DNA of 37,899 nt, from the NCBI GenBank assembly GCA_002862085.1, contig PKCK01000033.1:1-37899 (forward strand). The letters are read 5' to 3'. The stretch is from Planctomycetota bacterium. GTDB lineage: Bacteria > Planctomycetota > UBA1135 > GCA-002686595. Position 1 is the stretch's first letter. Every line of letters begins with the position of its first letter. The position numbers were made by a program, and so were the translations under genes. The notes beneath the pieces were generated by a model. It had not been told where the DNA came from. It ran no database searches and was given only the letters and a program-made list of their open reading frames with translations. Of this stretch, positions 24,555 through 32,971 are shown piece by piece.

Positions 24555-25831
24555 CGGCCCTCGCCTCCGGCGCCCTCGAGCTCGAGGACCGCGTCACCGG
24601 CGACTCCCAGGGCGGCGTCCTCGGACCGCGGGCGCTCCGCGCGCCGCGCCGCGGCGGACTCGAGGAGGTCCTCCGCGCGCAGGAGCCGTGCCCACTCGGC
24701 TGCCACGAGACCGTGGCCCTCGCCCGACCAGTGCAGGTTGGCCGCCTGGACGAGTTCGTCCCACCCCGCGCCGATGGCGTACATGGTGGCGCTCATGTCC
24801 CAGACCGTCGCGCCGGTGGGCTCGAGCCAGCGGAGCATCGCGGCCGGCGGCTCTTCCTTCGGCGTGCCGGCCGGCGGCGCGCCTCGCTCGGCCGCGCTCT
24901 CCAGGTAGTTGTTCCAGTGCTCGTCGGCCGAGAAGCGCGGCTCGATGAGCAGCGCGAGGCGCAGGACGATCCCGCGCTCCTCGCAGAAGCGCGCGAGCGC
25001 CGTGAGCTCACCGCGGGCCTGCTCGACCGCCGGTGCGATGGACCCGGGGATCGGCGCGTCCGACAGCATGAAGTCGATCGTCGACTGGTCCGCCGCCCCG
25101 CCGAACTGGATCTTCGGGCGGGAGCGCCGGTAGAAGTACGAGCTCATCAGCAGGCGGTGCGCCCTGGCGGGGATCACCTGCAGGGCCGTCGGCCAGCCCT
25201 CGATGACGTCCGCGGGGACGAGCTCGCCGCCGACGCGCGTCCACTTCGCCGCGGGCGAGGAGTCCAGGAGCGCCTGCCGACCGGGGAAGACCTCCAGGAC
25301 GATCACGTCGGGCTCGAGGAGCACCGCGAGCCGCGCGGCGCGTCGGGCGCTCTGGACGAGCGAGTACCCCTGGACGCCGCCGTTGACGAAGCGTGGCGCG
25401 GGGTCGGTCGCCGCCGCGAACTCGGACTGCAGGCGGGCGCGCCAGGTGAGCCCCTCCGGGGCGCCCAGGCCAAACACGTTCGACGCGCCGCAGACGAGGA
25501 CTCGGGGCTCGCGGCGCAGGTCATCGACCGCGGCGTCCGGAGCGGGCAGGGCGGGGCCGCGCAGGCCGAGGGAGTTGATCGCGACGCCGAACTCCTCGCT
25601 GCTCCAGTCGGGGCGGTTCGCCCAGCCCAGCTCCTGGTCCGCGAGGAACAGGCTGTCGCTGCCCTCGGCGGCGGGGGCGTCGTCCGCGCGACCGGCGACG
25701 ACGTCCACGAGTCCCGTGCCGATCAGCACACCCACGAGAGCGACGCCGAACGCCGCGAGGACGGCGCGGCGGTTCGGGTTCTCGCCGTCCAGCGCTTCGA
25801 GCGCGGGCGATCCGCTGGAGCTTGTTTCCAT
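24551..25831 (-). CDS. Membrane-anchored SGNH-hydrolase-like protein, partner of the MBOAT
   Basis: The 426-residue product has one N-terminal membrane helix (about 23-46) and a large domain outside the membrane. The fold signature is VLVCGASNVFGLGAP (111-125, with Ser117 in the GDS position), FVNGGVQGYSLVQSAR (148-163, the Gly/Asn block) and LHWSGEGHGLVAAEW (366-380, with His367). The Asp of the GDS motif is Ala116, and the position three before His367, normally Asp, is Ala364, so the catalytic triad looks incomplete. AlgJ/AlgX-type partners of MBOAT proteins receive the acyl group and place it on the polymer; I infer the same role. The ATG at 25831 is the natural start. Confidence 0.82.
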   Translation of the reverse strand: METSSSGSPALEALDGENPNRRAVLAAFGVALVGVLIGTGLVDVVAGRADDAPAAEGSDSLFLADQELGWANRPDWSSEEFGVAINSLGLRGPALPAPDAAVDDLRREPRVLVCGASNVFGLGAPEGLTWRARLQSEFAAATDPAPRFVNGGVQGYSLVQSARRAARLAVLLEPDVIVLEVFPGRQALLDSSPAAKWTRVGGELVPADVIEGWPTALQVIPARAHRLLMSSYFYRRSRPKIQFGGAADQSTIDFMLSDAPIPGSIAPAVEQARGELTALARFCEERGIVLRLALLIEPRFSADEHWNNYLESAAERGAPPAGTPKEEPPAAMLRWLEPTGATVWDMSATMYAIGAGWDELVQAANLHWSGEGHGLVAAEWARLLRAEDLLESAAARRAERPRSEDAALGVAGDAVLELEGAGGEGR

Positions 25832-25957
25832 CGGGGGGCGGGGGGCGCAGCGGGCCCGGGTCGCGACGCCAGCGTGCGGCGGTCGCGGGGCCCTGAAGGC
25901 GGTGCGCCGGCGCGGAACTCTACCGCACGAGGGCCCCGCCGGTCGCGCGCGGAACCC

Positions 25958-26650
25958 TCACGCGTCGGGGCGCTCGAGCCGCAGGTAGCAGCAGAAGCGC
26001 CATGTCCGGACGACGAGCTCCGAGGTCGGCCTCGGGATGTCGCGAGGGATACGCCTCACCGGCGTTCCACTCGCCGCTCCGTCAGGGCCGAAGGGCGGCG
26101 GCGGGTCCGCCTCGAACAGTGACGCCCAGAGCCGCACCGGCGCGTTCACCAGGACCGCGTCCGCGGGTCCGAACTCGTCCCACCACTGCTGCATGCGCTC
26201 CACCGTCTCCTCGGTCAGCGCGCGAGCGTTCTGCAGCCGGAGCCGCGAGCCGTAGCGCGACTTGCCCTTGGTCGCGAGGTGGGTGGGCTGAGCGCGCCCT
26301 TTCCCGCGCACGACGTACCGACTGAAGCTCTTGGTCTCGACCGCCTCGCCCCCGTCGAACCAGCCCATGGAGCAGCGCCCCGCCTGGAGCAGCACGACGA
26401 GGTGAGGCCCGAGCTCCTCCGGCGCCGCGTCGAGATGGTCGAGCAGGTCCCTGCAGCCGGCGGCGATCGGACTCACGAGCGCCGGGTGGACGCGCAGGGG
26501 GCGGCCGTCCCCGTCCACCCCTTCGAACCAGCGGCGTTCGGGTTCGGGGACGAGGCGGCCCTCCCGCGCGACGTCCCCGAGCACCGCCCGCGCCTCGAGC
26601 GCGTGGACCGTCCGCGGGAGCGGGTCGTCGGTCGCGCGCTCGTCGGTCAT
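25958..26650 (-). CDS. Vms1/ANKZF1-like (VLRF1 domain) peptidyl-tRNA hydrolase or release factor candidate
   Basis: The 230-residue protein matches the VLRF1 domain, an eRF1-related fold. In eukaryotes Vms1/ANKZF1 uses it to free stalled nascent chains from tRNA on 60S ribosomes. Residues 82-100 (PHLVVLLQAGRCSMGWFDG) form the first strand-turn-strand. Residues 111-121 (RYVVRGKGRAQ) end in Gln121, where the catalytic glutamine of the family sits. KGKSRYGSRLRLQN (128-141) is the family's Ser/Arg-rich block. The WASLFEAD and IPRDIPRPTSELV segments follow. It lacks the zinc finger and ankyrin repeats of the eukaryotic proteins. A TAAGAT hexamer ends 6 bases before the ATG, which may mean a leaderless message. 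It is alone on its transcript as far as I can see; activity is inferred from the family. Confidence 0.8.
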   Translation of the reverse strand: MTDERATDDPLPRTVHALEARAVLGDVAREGRLVPEPERRWFEGVDGDGRPLRVHPALVSPIAAGCRDLLDHLDAAPEELGPHLVVLLQAGRCSMGWFDGGEAVETKSFSRYVVRGKGRAQPTHLATKGKSRYGSRLRLQNARALTEETVERMQQWWDEFGPADAVLVNAPVRLWASLFEADPPPPFGPDGAASGTPVRRIPRDIPRPTSELVVRTWRFCCYLRLERPDA

Positions 26651-26656
26651 CGTGAG

Positions 26657-26662
26657 ATCTTA
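26657..26662 (-). promoter_or_regulatory. Possible -10 element for the VLRF1-type gene
   Basis: TAAGAT on the minus strand, followed by CTCACG and the ATG at 26650. At this distance transcription would begin at or next to the start codon. No -35 match and no ribosome binding site are visible. Confidence 0.3.
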
Positions 26663-26754
26663 GGCGGGGGCTCGGTCCGGGGCCCCTTCGCCGCCCGGCT
26701 GGCCGGCGCAGCGCGCCGACGGTGAGGCCATGGAGGAGCACGGGGGGCAGCGCC

Positions 26755-26980
26755 GTTCACGTCGAGGGGCCGTGTCCGCCACGATGAGGGCGTCCTCGCG
26801 GAGGACCGTGATGGTGAAGGCGACCGCCGCGGGGGCCCGCGGGCCGAACCAGCCCCGGAAGAGCTTCGTGTCGAGGCTCGGGCCGGAGCCCGTCGGGGGG
26901 CATGCGGATCACCGTCAGGCTCAGGAGCGCGTAGAAGATCGTCGCTGCATCGAAGCCGTGGGCCGTGTACGGGACCGCGG
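26755..26980 (-). pseudogene. Relic of a CPA1-type cation/proton antiporter (C-terminal membrane part)
   Basis: Minus-strand translation gives FDAATIFYALLSLTVIRMPP in one frame, then after a frame change SLDTKLFRGWFGPRAPAAVA and FTITVLREDALIVADTA in another. CPA1 (NhaP-like) antiporters have YALLSLTVVRMLPV, then a short loop and T.LFLGWFGPRGLASIVFAL.V near their last helices; both pieces match in the right order. The frame break falls near 26880-26900, the first part has no start of its own, and the second runs into unrelated sequence, so the gene is dead. It lies directly after the mscS-type gene, in a 347-base gap (26651-26997) with no intact gene. Confidence 0.6.
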
Positions 26981-26997
26981 CGGCGCCGCAGGGGAGG

Positions 26998-28020
26998 TCA
27001 GCCCTCGGCGTTGTGCATGTGCACGTCCTGCTGCGGGTAGGGGATCGAGATCCCCGCCTCGTCGTAGGCGGCCTTGATCCGGTGGCGCACCTCGCAGCAC
27101 GTGCCGAAGTACTTCGAGGTGTCGACCCAGCCGCGTAGCGAGAGGTTGACGGCGGAGTCGCCGAGGCCGGTGACGTGGACCCCGGGGCTCGGGTCGCCGT
27201 GCACGCTCTCGATCCCGCCGAGGACCTCGAGGGCGATCTCCCTGGCCTTGTCGATGTCGTCGCCGTATCCGATGCCGATGGTCTCGTTGAACCTCCGCGT
27301 CGGGTTGGCGGTGACGTTGCGGATGACGCCGCCCCAGATGCTCCCGTTGGGGACCGTCAGGCGCTGGTTGTCGGGGGTCATCAGCGTCGTCGAGACGAGG
27401 GTCATGGCGGCGACCGAGCCCTCGCGGCCCGCGACCTCGACGAAGTCACCGACGTCGTAGGGGCGGTACATGAGCAGCATGATCCCCGCGGCGAAGTTGC
27501 CGAGCGTGTCCTGCAGCGCGAAGCCGACCACGAATCCGAGCACCCCGATGCCCGCGAGCAGCGGCGCGATGTCGATGCCGAGGTTCTGAAGGGCGAGGAC
27601 GAAGCCGATGAAGAAGATGACCTTGCTGGCCGTGTTCTCGATGAACGTCTTCAGCAGCTCGCTGGCGTTCTTCGCCGACCTGTCGAGACCCCTGCGCACC
27701 GTCCGCCCGACGATGCGCGAGAGCAGGCGCGCGAGGAAGAGCAGGAGGAGGAACAGGCCGATGCGGCCGCCGATGCGCGGCCCGTCCTCCAGGAGCCAAC
27801 CCTTCATCGTCCCGGAGGGGTCGTCGAGGAACGCCTCGAAGCCCTTCTTGAGCTCTTCCTTGACGTCTTCGATCCCGTTCGCCCCGGCCTCGCCGCCATC
27901 CTCCTGCGTCGCCGGGGCGGCGCCGCCGTCAGCGCCCTGGAAGGCGTGGGCCGTCGCTGGCGCTGCGGCGAAGAGCAGCAGGGCGAGGAGGAGCCTGGCG
28001 AGGAGAGGGCGTGTGGACAT
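26998..28020 (-). CDS. MscS-family mechanosensitive ion channel with signal peptide
   Basis: MscS channels open under membrane tension and release solutes after osmotic downshock. The ATG at 28020 gives 340 residues starting with a signal peptide (MSTRPLLARLLLALLLFAAA). An acidic segment follows, then three membrane helices. The pore helix is the classic Gly/Ala-rich stretch GIGVLGFVVGFALQDTLGNF followed by YRPYDVGDFVEV. The beta domain has VPNGSIWGGVIRN, and the C-terminal vestibule ends with the usual GISIPYPQQDVHMH. A TTG at 28056 adds 12 residues before the signal peptide and is unlikely. It follows ispG on the strand-opposite side of a 48-base gap (ispG is downstream-numbered but upstream in transcription), so they may share a transcript. 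Confidence 0.94.
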   Translation of the reverse strand: MSTRPLLARLLLALLLFAAAPATAHAFQGADGGAAPATQEDGGEAGANGIEDVKEELKKGFEAFLDDPSGTMKGWLLEDGPRIGGRIGLFLLLLFLARLLSRIVGRTVRRGLDRSAKNASELLKTFIENTASKVIFFIGFVLALQNLGIDIAPLLAGIGVLGFVVGFALQDTLGNFAAGIMLLMYRPYDVGDFVEVAGREGSVAAMTLVSTTLMTPDNQRLTVPNGSIWGGVIRNVTANPTRRFNETIGIGYGDDIDKAREIALEVLGGIESVHGDPSPGVHVTGLGDSAVNLSLRGWVDTSKYFGTCCEVRHRIKAAYDEAGISIPYPQQDVHMHNAEG

Positions 28021-28068
28021 GCGGGGGAGTGGATCCAGCCCCCGATGGAGGCGCAAGGAGTTTGCTTT

Positions 28069-29199
28069 TCAGCCCTTCTTCGCGATGAGCTCGTCGAGCT
28101 CACCCTTCAGGCGCGGGAGGATCTCGTCGTAGGTGAAGTTGCCGACGAGTCGCTCTCCTCTCTTCAGGTTCACGGTCTTCGGACCGCACCACAGACCGAG
28201 GTCCGCGTCGTCGGTCTCGCCTGGACCGTTCACGCGGCAACCCATCACCGCGATCGTCAGTTCGTGCTCGGCCGCGAACTCGGTCATGCGCTTCACGTCC
28301 TCGGCGAGGTCGATGAAGCGTTCGTTCTCCACGCGGCTGCAGCTCGGGCAGGCGATGATGTTCAGGCCGTCGAAGAAGTTGGGCGGCACGGAGCGGAACC
28401 GGCCGTTCTCGACGTCGGCGAGGATCTCGCGCCCCACCGCGATCTCCTGGCCCTTGTCCTCGAAGGGCACCGTCAGCGACACGCGGAGCGTGTCGCCGAT
28501 CCCACGCGCGAGGAGCTGTTCGAAGGCGATCCGCGTCTTGATGATGCCCTCGGGCGGCATCCCCGCCTCGGTCACCCCCAGGTGGATCGGCACGTCCGGG
28601 CGGGCCTCGGCGAAGGCGCTGTTGGCGTCGACGACGAGGCGCGGGTCCGAATCCTTGATGGACACCACGTAATCGACGAAGTCGAGGCCGTCGAGGAGGG
28701 CGCAGTGGTCCACGGCGCAGGCGACGATCGCGCCCACGTGGTCGGCTCCGAAGCGCTCCTTGTAGTCCGGCGCCACCGACCCGGCGTTGACCCCGATCCG
28801 GATCGCGCAGTCGTTCGAGCGGGCGGTCTCGACGATCCAGCGCACCTTCTCCTCGACGGACTTGCCCTTCTCGTGGTGGTGGAGGTGTCCGGGGTTGTAG
28901 CGGATCTTCTGGACGAGCGGCGCCACCAGCTCGGCCATGCGGTAGTTCTCCTGGAGGTCGACGGAGAGGGGCACCTCGAACCCGCGGGCGACCTCCTGGA
29001 GAGCCTCGGCGTCCTTCGGGGAGTCGATCGCGATGCGCACGAGGTCCGCTCCCGCCTCCTGGAGCAGCTCCACCTGGCGACGGGTCGCCGCCACGTCCTG
29101 GGTCCGGGTCGCGGCCATGCTCTGGACGGCGATCGGGGCTTCGCCTCCGACGCGGATCGGGCCGACCTGGATCTGGCGGGTCTTGCGGGGCGGGATCAT
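28069..29199 (-). CDS. ispG: 4-hydroxy-3-methylbut-2-enyl diphosphate synthase IspG
   Basis: IspG (GcpE) is the iron-sulfur enzyme of the MEP pathway that converts methylerythritol cyclodiphosphate to HMBPP. The 376-residue product is the standard bacterial length, without the plant/Chlamydia-type insert. It has [11 protein letters not shown] (25-35), [23 protein letters not shown] (133-142), and the 4Fe-4S ligands Cys284 and Cys287 in ACPSCSR and Cys321 in [11 protein letters not shown], with Glu328 just after. The ATG at 29199 gives the usual N-terminus; the frame upstream to 29457 is non-family. A TATGAT hexamer (minus strand, about 29209-29214) lies 9 bases before the ATG and may be its -10 element. 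Confidence 0.96.
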   Translation of the reverse strand: MIPPRKTRQIQVGPIRVGGEAPIAVQSMAATRTQDVAATRRQVELLQEAGADLVRIAIDSPKDAEALQEVARGFEVPLSVDLQENYRMAELVAPLVQKIRYNPGHLHHHEKGKSVEEKVRWIVETARSNDCAIRIGVNAGSVAPDYKERFGADHVGAIVACAVDHCALLDGLDFVDYVVSIKDSDPRLVVDANSAFAEARPDVPIHLGVTEAGMPPEGIIKTRIAFEQLLARGIGDTLRVSLTVPFEDKGQEIAVGREILADVENGRFRSVPPNFFDGLNIIACPSCSRVENERFIDLAEDVKRMTEFAAEHELTIAVMGCRVNGPGETDDADLGLWCGPKTVNLKRGERLVGNFTYDEILPRLKGELDELIAKKG

Positions 29200-29623
29200 G
29201 ACCCCGGGATCATAGACCGCACTCCTGGAGGTCCCCCGCGCCCGCCGAAGTTCGAACGGAATCCCCGGAAATCGAGCCCCGCCCCTGCCGGCCCCTGCGG
29301 ACACCCACGCCTCGGCGGGCCGTTCCCCCAGCGCCCGCCTTCGACCAGGCACCGGATGCCGAACGGCGTCGAGCGGCATCCCCCCTCGTCCGCTTCGTCG
29401 CGCGGCTCCGGGGCCTACCTGACGCGAGCGGATCACCCCCCTCGATCCTCTCGCCACCAGCCCATCCGGACCGCGCCCCGGCTGGGCTGGGCCTTTTATC
29501 GCCGTCGCCGGCGCCGGGGTGGGCGCAGCGGCTGGCGGCGAGCTCGGCCTGCGTCGGCTCGCGGCGGGACGCCTGGGGCGGGGCTATGCTGTGCGGCACA
29601 TCACCCCTGAGGAGTGCTGACGT
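29200..29623. other. Divergent intergenic region between ispG and the FAD oxidoreductase gene
   Basis: I see no supportable gene in these 424 bases. It must hold promoters in both directions: TATGAT (minus, about 29209-29214) for ispG and TATGCT (plus, 29585-29590) for the oxidoreductase are candidate -10 elements, neither with a clear -35. A hairpin with an 8-bp perfect stem, GGATGCCG/CGGCATCC, pairs 29354-29361 with 29374-29381. The large size of the gap may mean a lost gene, but I could not see recognisable relics. Confidence 0.5.
29609..29614 (+). promoter_or_regulatory. Ribosome binding site that fixes a TTG start
   Basis: GAGGAG lies 9 bases before the TTG at 29624. The protein motif begins four codons later, so there is no room for another start and the TTG is well supported. 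Confidence 0.65.
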
Positions 29624-30853
29624 TTGAACGCGAAGATCCTGATCGTGGGCGGCGGTGCCATGGGCACCAGCGTGGCCCTGAGTGCGGCGAAGCGGTGCGA
29701 CCCGCTCTCGGAGCCGGTGGTCCTCATCGAGAAGGGCTCGCTGGGGTCCGGCTCGTCGGGACGGACCGGCGCGGTCATCCATCAGGGATACCGTGAGCGC
29801 GCCCTGGCCGGGATGGCGCGGGACGCCCTGAAGGTCTACGCGGGCATGCACTCGACCGTCGGTCGCAGCGTGGGCTACCGCAAGACGGGGGTGCTGGTGG
29901 TCGCCGGGAGCGACAAGGAGGCCATCGAGGGGCTCGCGAAGGACGTGGCGATGCAGCGTGAGCTGGCCATCAACGTCCAGCTCGTGGGCGCGACCGAGAT
30001 GCGCCGGCTGTGCCCGGGGATCGAGATCGCTGACGACGCGATGGGGTCCTACGAGCCCGACGGCGGCTACATCGAGCCGCGCCAGGCGATCGAGACCTTC
30101 GCGGCGCTCGCGCGCGCCCAGGGCGCGACCACGCGGACCGGCGTCGACAAGCCCAAGGTCATCGTGGAGGGCGGACGCGCGGTCGGCGTCTCCACCAGCG
30201 AGGGAGAGTTCCAGGCGCCCAACGTGGTCCTCGCCACGGGGCCCTGGACCAAGGAGATCCTGCGTGAGCTCGGCGTGGAGGTTCCCCTGCGCGTCGTGCG
30301 CTCCGAGGAGCACTTCGTCGAGATGCCCGACCCGCCGGCGCCCGAGGAAACGCCGCACCAGGACGACGGCCACGCCGACGACATCGAGACGCGCTTCAGG
30401 CCCGATCCCCTCGAGCTGCGGCCGGTGGCTCACCCGGTGATCCTCGACCGCTCGAACGACCTGCTCGTTCGCTGCGAGCCCAGGCAGAGGCGCACCCGCC
30501 TCGGGCGCATCGGCATCGAGGGCCTCGTCGAGCTCGAGCGGCCCGAGGCGCTCGAGGAGTCCGTCGGGGACGAGCTCCGCGCGTGGGCGCGCCCGCGCCT
30601 CAACGGGCGCATGCCGGTCTACCGGGACATGAAGGACCTCGGTGGTCAGGCGGCCTGGATCACGCTCACCCCCGACGAGATCCCGATCGTGGGTCCGGTC
30701 AAGGAGATCCCCGGCCTGTACGTGGTCGCGGGCTTCACGGGGAACGACTTCCAGCTGGCCCCCAGCATCGGCGAGGGGCTCTCGCAGATGATCCTGGAGC
30801 AGCCCGTCAGCGCGATCGATCCGGCGTTCTTCTCGCTGGACCGCTTCGCCTGA
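29624..30853 (+). CDS. FAD-dependent oxidoreductase, DAO (amino acid / sarcosine oxidase-like) family
   Basis: The 409-residue protein belongs to the D-amino acid oxidase-type flavoproteins. It starts with the FAD motif ILIVGGGAMGTSVALSAAKR, then VVLIEKGSLGSGSSGRTGAV (the acidic end of strand 2 and the usual SGRTGA loop). VVLATGPWTKEILRELGVEVPL is the middle FAD block, and the C-terminus has EIPGLYVVAGFTGNDFQLAP, the usual GfsGhG position. Between about 230 and 285 is an acidic, Pro/His-rich stretch (PDPPAPEETPHQDDGHADD) not typical of the family. The substrate cannot be read from the sequence: candidates are a secondary or tertiary amine or an amino acid. It starts with TTG, and it is convergent with the esterase gene. 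Confidence 0.88.
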   Translation: MNAKILIVGGGAMGTSVALSAAKRCDPLSEPVVLIEKGSLGSGSSGRTGAVIHQGYRERALAGMARDALKVYAGMHSTVGRSVGYRKTGVLVVAGSDKEAIEGLAKDVAMQRELAINVQLVGATEMRRLCPGIEIADDAMGSYEPDGGYIEPRQAIETFAALARAQGATTRTGVDKPKVIVEGGRAVGVSTSEGEFQAPNVVLATGPWTKEILRELGVEVPLRVVRSEEHFVEMPDPPAPEETPHQDDGHADDIETRFRPDPLELRPVAHPVILDRSNDLLVRCEPRQRRTRLGRIGIEGLVELERPEALEESVGDELRAWARPRLNGRMPVYRDMKDLGGQAAWITLTPDEIPIVGPVKEIPGLYVVAGFTGNDFQLAPSIGEGLSQMILEQPVSAIDPAFFSLDRFA

Positions 30854-30854
30854 T

Positions 30855-30893
30855 CGCGCGGGTCCGGCCTCCGGTGGACCGGGGTCCCGCGCG
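30855..30893. terminator. Hairpin between convergent genes, likely bidirectional terminator
   Basis: CGCGCGGG at 30855-30862 pairs perfectly with 30886-30893, and CCGG at 30864-30867 can pair with 30879-30882 inside it. It fills the 48-base gap between the oxidoreductase stop (30853) and the esterase stop (30902). No T-run is present. Confidence 0.6.
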
Positions 30894-30901
30894 GCCTCGG
30901 C

Positions 30902-32857
30902 TCAGCGCGACTCGAAGGGCGCGATCGGGATCCCGACCCCGTTCAGCAGCGATCCCTGCGCGGTGTCGCTCCAGAGGTAGCGGGCTCGCGTCGGCGCGCT
31001 CATACCCTCTGCGCGGAGCACGACCGCGGACCCCTCCTCGACGAGCTCGGCGGTCGCCGGCGCCCATTCGTCGCTCCCCTCGCCCACGATCTCGAAGCCG
31101 GTGATGGGCCCTTCGCCGACATGGCGCAGGCCTCCTGGCGCATGGTCGAACGTGACGCGAAGCGCGCCTGCCTCGGGCGTGAGGGCCGCGGGCGTCGGGC
31201 CCACGGGATCGATCTCGCCTTCGAAGTGATCGCGCAGGATCCAGAGCGCCAGCCGGCGGCCCACCTCCCACTTGTTCACCGGGTGGATGTCCTTCGGGTT
31301 GCCGATGTCGTTGGTCAGCGCCATACCCACCATCGGCAGGGTCATCGCCGACGCCTGCGCGTCCCTCAATCGCGCCACCGGCCGGTCCTTCGCGGCGCGC
31401 TCGCCGTAGTCGAAGGGGGCCAGCTGGACGAGGTAGAACGGCACCTCCTGGCCCCAGCGCTGACGCCAGTCCACGATCATCGCCGGGAAGAGCAGGCGGT
31501 ACTCGTCGGGGAAGGCGACGTTGGCCTCTCCCTGGTACCAGAGCATCCCGCGCACGCCGTAGGGCCGGACCGGTTCGATCATGCCGCCGTAGAGGGCGGA
31601 GGGCGTCCAGTGGTCCACGCCCCGGGTGTAGGGGATCTCGGGGACGGCCGACGCCGGCAGACCCTTGCGAACGCGCCAGGGGCCGCTGAGCTCGACGCCC
31701 TCGGTGTCCCTGGCGAGCATCATGGAGCCGCCGCTCCCGAAGCCGCCGCCGCCGCCCGTGTCGAGGCAGCAGATGGCGATGGCCATCTCGTCGCGGTCGT
31801 TCACCGACGCGGGGATCCGGTAGCTGCGCGGCTGGGTGTAGCCGTTCTTCGTGAGGGTCGAACCGACCAGCGTCCCGTTCACGTAGGTGCCGTCGAGGTC
31901 GTCGATCGGGGGCAGGTGCAGCGTCAGCTCCTCGCCCTCCCAGCCGCGGGGCAGGGACACCGTGCGGCGGTACCAGGCGACGCCGTCGTGGCTGCCGAGG
32001 AAGCCGTCCTTGAAGGCCGACGGCTGGACCTCCTCGACCCAGTCCGAGTCGTCGAAGCGCGGATCGACGAACTCGTCGCTCCAGAACGCCTTCGCCCTCA
32101 CGGCTCGCCAGAACTCCACGGCCACGTCGCTCGGACCGCTGTCCTCGTCAGCGCCGATGCGATCCAGGGTCTCGGCGTGGCGCGGGAAGCGCTCGACGAC
32201 CGGCCGGCTCGTCCACGCCTCGACGGGCGTGCCGCCCCACGAGGTGTTGATCAGCCCGACGGGAACCCCGAGCTCGTCCTGGAGGGCGCAGGCCGTGAAG
32301 TAAGCCACTGCGCTGCACGCCATGGCGTCCTCGCCCTGGGCCGTGCGCCAGGTCCCCGCGCAGTCGTTCTGGACCACGACCGAGGCGCGGCGCTGGACGG
32401 TGAAGTAGTGCACGTCGGGCCGGTCGTAGCCCTTCGTCTTGGGGTTCAAACCCTCGGCCCCCGCCACTGCGCCGGCGATGCGGTGCAGCTCCCACTCCAT
32501 GTTGGACTGCCCCGAGCACAGGAGCACCTCGCCCACGTGCACGTCGGCGATGTTGAGGGTCTCTTCGCGGGTCCAGACGGAGAGCGAGGTGGGTTCGGTG
32601 GTGGCCTCCGGCGTGCGCAGCATCACCTGCCAGCGACCGGTGTCGTCCGCGGTCGCGGACGTGGCCGCGATCCAGGAGCCCAGCCAACCACCCTTCACGG
32701 CGACCTCGGTGCCCGGCTTCGCCCAGCCCCAGATGGGCACCTCGGTCTCGCGCTGCAGGACCATGCCGTCGGAGACGATCGCGGGGAGCGAGAGCTGGGC
32801 GAGGGCGGCGGGCGTCAGGGACGCAGAGAGGAGACCGGTGAGGAGCGCGAGTTTCAT
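30902..32857 (-). CDS. Secreted sialate O-acetylesterase-like SGNH hydrolase
   Basis: The enzyme family removes acetyl groups from sialic acids and other acetylated sugars. The 651-residue product starts with a signal peptide (MKLALLTGLLSASLTPAALA) and the family's N-terminal LPAIVSDGMVLQRE and VPIWGWAKPG. The catalytic block is LLCSGQSNMEW with Ser118. An inserted beta-sandwich (about 250-370, with WYRRTVSLPRGWEGEELTLH and YVNGTLVGS) resembles the jelly-roll domain of glycosidases. The second half has GMLWYQGEANV and NPKDIHPVNKWEVGRRLA with the catalytic His. It acts outside the cytosol. It is convergent with the FAD oxidoreductase and has no polysaccharide-utilisation neighbours. Confidence 0.93.
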   Translation of the reverse strand: MKLALLTGLLSASLTPAALAQLSLPAIVSDGMVLQRETEVPIWGWAKPGTEVAVKGGWLGSWIAATSATADDTGRWQVMLRTPEATTEPTSLSVWTREETLNIADVHVGEVLLCSGQSNMEWELHRIAGAVAGAEGLNPKTKGYDRPDVHYFTVQRRASVVVQNDCAGTWRTAQGEDAMACSAVAYFTACALQDELGVPVGLINTSWGGTPVEAWTSRPVVERFPRHAETLDRIGADEDSGPSDVAVEFWRAVRAKAFWSDEFVDPRFDDSDWVEEVQPSAFKDGFLGSHDGVAWYRRTVSLPRGWEGEELTLHLPPIDDLDGTYVNGTLVGSTLTKNGYTQPRSYRIPASVNDRDEMAIAICCLDTGGGGGFGSGGSMMLARDTEGVELSGPWRVRKGLPASAVPEIPYTRGVDHWTPSALYGGMIEPVRPYGVRGMLWYQGEANVAFPDEYRLLFPAMIVDWRQRWGQEVPFYLVQLAPFDYGERAAKDRPVARLRDAQASAMTLPMVGMALTNDIGNPKDIHPVNKWEVGRRLALWILRDHFEGEIDPVGPTPAALTPEAGALRVTFDHAPGGLRHVGEGPITGFEIVGEGSDEWAPATAELVEEGSAVVLRAEGMSAPTRARYLWSDTAQGSLLNGVGIPIAPFESR

Positions 32858-32971
32858 GGGGGATCGATGGGGGTCGCCGGGAACTCGCCGCGGCGTCGCG
32901 CCACTCTAGCCGAGGCGCGGCGCCATGGCTGGTCGGCGCGCCGGGTCGCGCGAACGGCCCGGCGGAACGGG

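Noticed and set aside
29354..29381. Hairpin GGATGCCG/CGGCATCC as a riboswitch or operator upstream of ispG
   Set aside because: A single 8-bp stem with no known riboswitch core nearby is not enough to name a regulatory element. I mention it only in the intergenic entry.
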